This document shows, piece after piece, positions 6,102-9,449 of a stretch of 9,449 nucleotides of DNA. The notes beneath the pieces were generated by a model that worked only from the letters and a program-made list of their open reading frames with translations, was not told the origin of the DNA and made no database searches. Origin of the DNA: Paucidesulfovibrio sp050251775 (lineage in GTDB: Bacteria > Desulfobacterota > Desulfovibrionia > Desulfovibrionales > Desulfovibrionaceae). Positions within the stretch are counted from its first letter, which is position 1. Each line of letters starts with the position of its first letter. Position numbers and translations under genes: made by a program. Location: NCBI GenBank assembly GCA_050251775.1, contig JBFWMD010000110.1, forward strand, positions 1 through 9,449, read 5' to 3'.

Positions 6102-6968
6102 TTGCTCTGGTTCAGCCTCGCGCTGCTCACGGCAATTTTTTCAGCCACGGAAGCGGCCTGGCTGAAAAAGCGTTTTTCCGACCTCGGCTTTCTGGAAATG
6201 GCGGCGTTCCCTTTCCCCTATGCCCTGCCGCTGCTGGGGCTGGGCTGTCTGCTGCTGCCCAGGCCTGCCCTTGGCCTGGAATTCTGGCTCTGGCTGGCGC
6301 TGCTCCTCCCGCTGAACGGTGCGGGATTCCTGCTTCAAATCCGGGCGATCCATCTTTCGCCGCTTTCCCTGACCATGCCCTTTCTCGCCTTCACGCCCGT
6401 GTTTGTTATTCTGACGGGCTGGCTGCTGCTCGGCGAGCAGCTCAATCTGCCCGGCATCGCCGGTGTCGCGGCCATCACTGCCGGAGGCTTTGTGCTCGGG
6501 CGGGAACGGGCAGACGACCCGATCCTCGCTCCGCTCCGGCGTCTGGTCCGAGAACGCGGACCGCTCTATATGCTCGGCGCGGCCCTGGTTTTCTCCCTGA
6601 CCTCGGTCATCGGCAAGAAACTGATCCTGCTTTCCTCGCCGCTTTTCTTCGCCTGCCTGTTCTTCTTTTGTTTCGGATGCCTGTTGCTCACGGGGCTGAC
6701 GGCCATGAAACGTATCCGCCTGCGCAAACTGCTCTCCCGTCCACGTGACGGAGTCGTGGCCGCGCTGCTGCTCTGCGGACACATCGCATGCCACCAACTC
6801 GCCCTGTCCATGACCAAGACAGCCTACATGATGGCCATAAAACGGCTCAACGGCCTGTTTTCCGTGGGATTGGGCTGGATCTGGTTCAAGGAGACGGGGA
6901 TACGCTTCCGGCTCACCGGGGCCGCGCTGATGACAGCGGGGGCCGCGATCATCGCTCTCTGGGGCTGA
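6102..6968 (+). CDS. EamA-family (DMT superfamily) transporter
   Basis: This is a predicted inner-membrane carrier of the drug/metabolite transporter superfamily; the substrate cannot be told from sequence. The 288-residue protein is highly hydrophobic, with about ten membrane segments arranged as two EamA repeats. The first repeat ends in AIHLSPLSLTMPFLAFTPVF followed by GWLLLGEQLN. The second repeat ends in KTAYMMAIKRLNGLFSVGLG and WIWFKE. The G-E-x (GEQ, KET) and A-I-x-L/R-L patterns are typical of the family. The start is TTG at 6102, two bases past the upstream stop, with GGAA a few bases before it. The N-terminal MLWFSLALLTAIFSA is a good first membrane helix, whereas the next ATG (6199) would delete it. 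The gene is co-transcribed with the YdjM-like gene and converges on the gene at 6985, with 16 bases between stop codons and no visible terminator. Confidence 0.87.
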   Translation: MLWFSLALLTAIFSATEAAWLKKRFSDLGFLEMAAFPFPYALPLLGLGCLLLPRPALGLEFWLWLALLLPLNGAGFLLQIRAIHLSPLSLTMPFLAFTPVFVILTGWLLLGEQLNLPGIAGVAAITAGGFVLGRERADDPILAPLRRLVRERGPLYMLGAALVFSLTSVIGKKLILLSSPLFFACLFFFCFGCLLLTGLTAMKRIRLRKLLSRPRDGVVAALLLCGHIACHQLALSMTKTAYMMAIKRLNGLFSVGLGWIWFKETGIRFRLTGAALMTAGAAIIALWG

Positions 6969-6984
6969 GGTCCCTGCGTCGCTC

Positions 6985-7920
6985 TCAGTCGCCTGCGCTG
7001 CGCTGCCCCCGCGAAAGCCGGTGCAAGGGCAGAACTTCGCCGTTCACAATCCAGGCCTGGGGATGCAGGACCGCTCCTTCGAACTCCGCAGGCCGCTGGA
7101 AGCCGGTCTCATGGCTGAGGATCAGGGAAGCGTTGGTCTCCCGGCTGTAGACGATCAGTCCCTCGGGGAAGAATTCCGCCCGGTCCAGGGCCGGACCGCA
7201 GGCCTCGAAGAGTGCTGCGTAGGCGCCGAAAAAGCGTTCGTCGCAGAGATCGGCGCAAGTGCCCGCCGTGCCCGCCGCCGTGACCAGGGCCAGATTCCGC
7301 CCCCCCACCAACTCATAGGAGGCAACCCGCGACGGACTGGCGTACGCGGCATTGCCCGCGCCCAGATTGCGCAGGAGTGCGCCTGCCCGCTCAGCGATTT
7401 CCCCGTCTTCTTCCAGGCCCCAGACCTCGACGGCCCCGATCCCGGCCCGGCGGGCCAGGAGGTACTGCCCCAGTACCAGCAGGCCCGACCCCGTGTAGAG
7501 ATCAAGTCCCAAAAAACGCCCGGTTTCCGGAACGCGCTGGCCGAGCAGGGCCTGGAGCATCCGTGCGGCGGTTTCCGGATCCCCGGCCAGGGAAAGCGCC
7601 GGTGCGAATCGGCGCAAAAAATTCATGATTTCGATATCGTCGCCAGGCTCGTTGAGACTGTGGCAACGCGCAAACAGACCGAGCAGCGCACCGACTTCCG
7701 AGGGCGGCACAGGATTGGCCTGGGCACCGGGATGGACAAAGGCGAAGAAATATTTCGCCGCGACATTCATCAGGGCCTGGGTGGAAAGGGGCACGGCCGG
7801 ATCGCCGAGCAAACGGAGATCGTCCACCAACGGAGCCTGATCCAGCCAGCGCGGGGCCGGACCTGTCAGGCCGAAAGCCTCTTCGGGAGAGTTTTGACAA
7901 GGAGCGGCGGCCTTGCTCAT
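6985..7920 (-). CDS. Uncharacterised protein with methyltransferase-like Rossmann motif
   Basis: I do not recognise this 311-residue protein as a named family. The centre resembles class I SAM-dependent methyltransferases. FLGLDLYTGSGLLVLGQYLL (136-155) fits motif I, an acidic strand end followed by G-x-G (Asp140, Gly144, Gly146). VEVWGLEEDGE (164-174) fits the acidic end of the second strand, which would contact the SAM ribose. The N-terminal 100 residues look helical (STQALMNVAAKYFFAFVH). The last 60 contain VYSRETNASLILSHE and a strand-rich tail. It carries six cysteines. The start ATG 7918-7920 has GGAGG eight bases upstream; an upstream in-frame extension to 8025 is rejected as it has no site. 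It is divergent from the nitroreductase gene. A catalytic methyltransferase role is not proven; the fold could have lost activity. Confidence 0.7.
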   Translation of the reverse strand: MSKAAAPCQNSPEEAFGLTGPAPRWLDQAPLVDDLRLLGDPAVPLSTQALMNVAAKYFFAFVHPGAQANPVPPSEVGALLGLFARCHSLNEPGDDIEIMNFLRRFAPALSLAGDPETAARMLQALLGQRVPETGRFLGLDLYTGSGLLVLGQYLLARRAGIGAVEVWGLEEDGEIAERAGALLRNLGAGNAAYASPSRVASYELVGGRNLALVTAAGTAGTCADLCDERFFGAYAALFEACGPALDRAEFFPEGLIVYSRETNASLILSHETGFQRPAEFEGAVLHPQAWIVNGEVLPLHRLSRGQRSAGD

Positions 7921-7980
7921 GGCGATTCCTCCAATGGCCGCTCCAGGCGGCGGGCATTTTTTGCAGTCTCCCCTTCCAGT

Positions 7981-7994
7981 GCAGGGGCTGTGCC
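7981..7994 (-). promoter_or_regulatory. Candidate sigma-54 promoter for the gene at 6985-7920
   Basis: On the minus strand CGGCAC-AGCCC-CTGCA has the invariant GG (7993-7994) and GC (7981-7982) separated by exactly ten bases, and matches about nine of eleven positions of the TGGCAC-N5-TTGCA consensus. The predicted start of transcription would be near 7970, about 50 bases before the ATG. A chance match in GC-rich DNA is quite possible, and no activator site was identified with confidence. Confidence 0.3.
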
Positions 7995-8020
7995 GGGACG
8001 CCCTTCCCGTTCCCCCTAAT

Positions 8021-8063
8021 GTCAATATTTAATCAATCTTGTTCTATTCCTGTAGGTTATAAG
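8021..8063. promoter_or_regulatory. AT-rich control element with direct repeats between divergent genes
   Basis: This is the only clearly AT-rich stretch in the divergent region. It holds two 6-base direct repeats, GTCAAT (8021-8026) and ATCAAT (8032-8037), with an 11-base period, the helical spacing typical of tandem response-regulator or similar sites. A -10-like TATAAG follows at 8058-8063, about 90 bases upstream of the nitroreductase start. The best -35 candidate (TTGTTC, 8039-8044) is only 13 bases away, so the promoter is not convincing as a standard sigma-70 site and may need an activator. Confidence 0.3.
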
Positions 8064-8084
8064 ACTTGCCACACAGCCGGATGG

Positions 8085-8098
8085 CGAAAAGCTTTTCG
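8085..8098. promoter_or_regulatory. Perfect 14-base palindrome upstream of the nitroreductase gene
   Basis: CGAAAAGCTTTTCG is a perfect 14-base palindrome located 25 bases past the -10-like TATAAG, in the presumed 5' untranslated region. It could be an operator for a dimeric repressor. A second small hairpin, CCTCG (8127-8131) with CGAGG (8139-8143), overlaps the ribosome binding site AGGAG of the gene. Neither has been tied to a known regulator. Confidence 0.3.
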
Positions 8099-8151
8099 TG
8101 GACGCCCGGAAGGGGCCTTGATACAACCTCGGCAGAAGCGAGGAGATGAAT

Positions 8152-8964
8152 ATGGTCAAACACGCTGAAGACCTGATCCTGGTGGACCGGGAAAAATGCA
8201 ACCGCGACTGCATCTGTGAGCTGGAATGTCCGTTCGACCTGATCTACTACGGGGACGACGGATATCCGCGACTGCGACGCGCGGCCAAAAAGCACTGCAT
8301 CGCCTGCGGGCACTGCGTCTCGGTCTGCCCGGCCCAGGCCCTGGACCTGAAAATGCTGCGCCTGGAGAACTGCACACCCATCGACCACGCGCTGCAACCC
8401 ACGCCGGAACAGGTTGCCCAGTTTCTCAAGTCGCGCCGCTCCATACGGACCTTCAAGAAAAAGCCGGTTTCACGCGAGGACCTCCAATGGATGCTCGACG
8501 TGGCCCGCTACGCCCCCTCGGCCCACAACGCCCAGCCCGTGCGCTGGGTCATCGTCAACCGCCCGGAGACCATCGAGCAACTCACCGACTGCGTGGTGGA
8601 CTGGATGGAAAAAATGAGGCTCTTCCCCGGCGTGATCCGGGCTTGGCGCGAAAACCACGACGACAAAGTGCTGCGGCACGCTCCGCATCTGGCAGTGGCC
8701 CACGCGCCCGTGGATGGCGAAAGCCCTGCTGCGGACTGTTCCATTGCCTGCACCTACTTCGAACTGGCCGGGCACTCCAAGGGCGTCGGCGCCTGCTGGG
8801 CCGGATTTCTGATGAACGCCGTGGAATACACGGACCAGATCGACAAGCTCCTGAATATTCCCCAGGGAAATCGCATCTACGGGGCGCTCATGCTCGGATA
8901 CACGAAGTTCCGGTATCACATGATTCCGGATCGCAACGCCATTCAGGCGGACTGGATCGACTAG
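8152..8964 (+). CDS. Ferredoxin-nitroreductase fusion protein
   Basis: This 270-residue cytosolic protein joins an N-terminal two-cluster ferredoxin domain to an FMN-dependent nitroreductase domain. The physiological substrate is unknown. The second cluster motif is standard (Cys49, Cys52, Cys55, Cys59-Pro). The first reads CNRDCICELECP (Cys16, Asp19, Cys20, Cys22, Cys26). Asp occupies the usual second ligand position and a Cys sits one residue later. The nitroreductase part begins near residue 85, with the FMN phosphate-binding SRRSIRTF (94-101), APSAHNAQPVRW (121-132) and a closing LMLGYTKFRY segment. ATG 8152 is chosen because GGAG lies 6 bases before it; the ATG at 8146 would touch the site directly. 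The gene stands alone, is divergent from the methyltransferase-like gene, and ends in a strong terminator. Electrons probably pass from a reduced ferredoxin partner through the clusters to FMN; this is inferred from the domain order. Confidence 0.9.
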   Translation: MVKHAEDLILVDREKCNRDCICELECPFDLIYYGDDGYPRLRRAAKKHCIACGHCVSVCPAQALDLKMLRLENCTPIDHALQPTPEQVAQFLKSRRSIRTFKKKPVSREDLQWMLDVARYAPSAHNAQPVRWVIVNRPETIEQLTDCVVDWMEKMRLFPGVIRAWRENHDDKVLRHAPHLAVAHAPVDGESPAADCSIACTYFELAGHSKGVGACWAGFLMNAVEYTDQIDKLLNIPQGNRIYGALMLGYTKFRYHMIPDRNAIQADWID

Positions 8965-8979
8965 CCCCCCGAAAAGAGC

Positions 8980-9007
8980 AAAGGCCCCGCTTCGGCGGGG
9001 CCTTTTT
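8980..9007 (+). terminator. Intrinsic terminator after the nitroreductase gene
   Basis: An 11-base perfect stem, AAAGGCCCCGC with GCGGGGCCTTT, closes a TTCG tetraloop (8991-8994) and ends in a run of five T's (9003-9007), starting 15 bases past the stop codon. This is a textbook Rho-independent terminator for the plus strand. Confidence 0.93.
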
Positions 9008-9089
9008 GCTGCGCTCCTTTCTGGCGGCGCTCCCGATTCCGGGGCAGGCAGGTTCTGCCATGCGGATGCGAAAACAGCGCAACGGGCAC

Positions 9090-9116
9090 AAAAAAGGCCG
9101 ACTCAAAAGCCGGCCT
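9090..9116 (-). terminator. Intrinsic terminator of the tRNA cluster
   Basis: On the minus strand AGGCCGGCT pairs with AGTCGGCCT (9108-9116 with 9095-9103, one G-T pair) around a 4-base loop, followed by six T's (9090-9095). It lies 6 bases past the 3' end of the last tRNA-Gly, so it ends the tRNA transcript. Confidence 0.88.
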
Positions 9117-9122
9117 GAAACA

Positions 9123-9197
<75 letters not shown>

Positions 9198-9250
9198 ACA
9201 TGGTACGAAAAAAAGGGCGTTGAACCTCTGGGTCCGAATGAAGAAAGAGC

Positions 9251-9325
<75 letters not shown>

Positions 9326-9333
9326 TCGAAATA

Positions 9334-9408
9334 TGGAGGCGGCATCCGGAGTTCAACCGGAGAATGTCGGAAATGCAGACCTCAGCCTTACCACTAGGCT
9401 ATGCCGCC
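9334..9408 (-). tRNA. tRNA-Cys-like gene (anticodon GCA) with mispaired anticodon stem
   Basis: The 75-base gene has an intact acceptor stem (GGCGGCA/TGCCGCC), D stem GCCT/AGGC, a perfect T stem (TCCGG/CCGGA), U discriminator and encoded CCA. This fits tRNA-Cys, and the anticodon GCA reads cysteine codons. The anticodon stem, however, is GAGGT against TCCGA, so only two of five pairs form. The loop is CTGCATT, with T rather than a purine at position 37, and the T loop is TTGAACT, with G in place of the near-universal C56. The 5' arm would pair with ACCTC and the 3' arm with TCGGA, as if two tRNA-Cys versions had been joined. It may be a pseudogene, a chimera, an unusual functional variant or an assembly error. 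Confidence 0.65.
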
Positions 9409-9423
9409 GAAACTGTCAAAGAG

Positions 9424-9449
9424 TGGAGCGGGAAACGGGATATGAACCC
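9424..9449 (-). tRNA. tRNA-Gly, 3' end only (cut by the window edge)
   Basis: The visible 26 bases are the T-arm, acceptor 3' strand, discriminator T and CCA. They match the other two tRNA-Gly genes except for one base in the T loop, TTCATAT in place of TTCAAAT. This replaces the normally conserved A58. The anticodon lies beyond position 9449. It is 15 bases upstream of the tRNA-Cys-like gene in transcription order, so all four form one cluster. Confidence 0.75.

Noticed and set aside
6969..6984. Bidirectional terminator between the convergent genes
   Set aside because: Only 16 bases separate the stop codons and no inverted repeat with a T-run is visible.
9198..9250. Possible tRNA fossil or internal terminator in the spacer between the tRNA-Gly genes
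   Set aside because: There is a run of seven T's on the minus strand and a GGTTCAAC string resembling a T arm, but no stem to support either reading.

Overview
The window looks like part of a chromosome from a GC-rich sulfate-reducing deltaproteobacterium of the Desulfovibrio group (Desulfobacterota). I infer this from the protein sequences, the psd-pssA-leuA-leuC-leuD order, the short LeuC type, and an intergenic repeat style (CCTCCGGCGG next to CAAAGGG-type hairpins, and GGGGGTCCGGGGGG) that I associate with that group. No species is claimed.

Layout. Positions 1-4969 lie on the minus strand. A phospholipid pair comes first in transcription order: psd, then pssA, which together turn CDP-diacylglycerol into phosphatidylserine and then phosphatidylethanolamine. 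A hairpin terminator (3449-3483) closes this unit. The leucine operon follows. It has a TTGACA promoter (3381-3410), a 23-codon leucine-rich leader peptide (3301-3372), a structured leader RNA, then leuA, leuC and the start of leuD, which runs out of the window at position 1. leuA and leuC abut with no gap. leuC and leuD, which encode the two subunits of one enzyme, are separated by about 270 bases of hairpins and short repeats.

Positions 5098-6968 are on the plus strand and hold a YdjM-type membrane hydrolase-like gene and a DMT/EamA transporter gene, 2 bases apart. Convergent to them is a minus-strand gene (6985-7920) for an unrecognised protein with a methyltransferase-like Rossmann motif. 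A 231-base divergent control region then leads to a plus-strand ferredoxin-nitroreductase fusion gene (8152-8964) with a strong intrinsic terminator.

The right edge (9123-9449) is a minus-strand tRNA cluster ending in its own terminator (9090-9116): two identical tRNA-Gly(GCC) genes, a tRNA-Cys(GCA)-like gene whose anticodon stem does not pair, and the 3' end of another tRNA-Gly cut by the window edge.

The observations most worth following up are the leucine leader peptide upstream of leuA, which appears leaderless and carries three CTA codons; the apparently chimeric tRNA-Cys; and the ferredoxin domain with Asp at a cluster-ligand position. No CRISPR array, insertion sequence or phage gene was seen.
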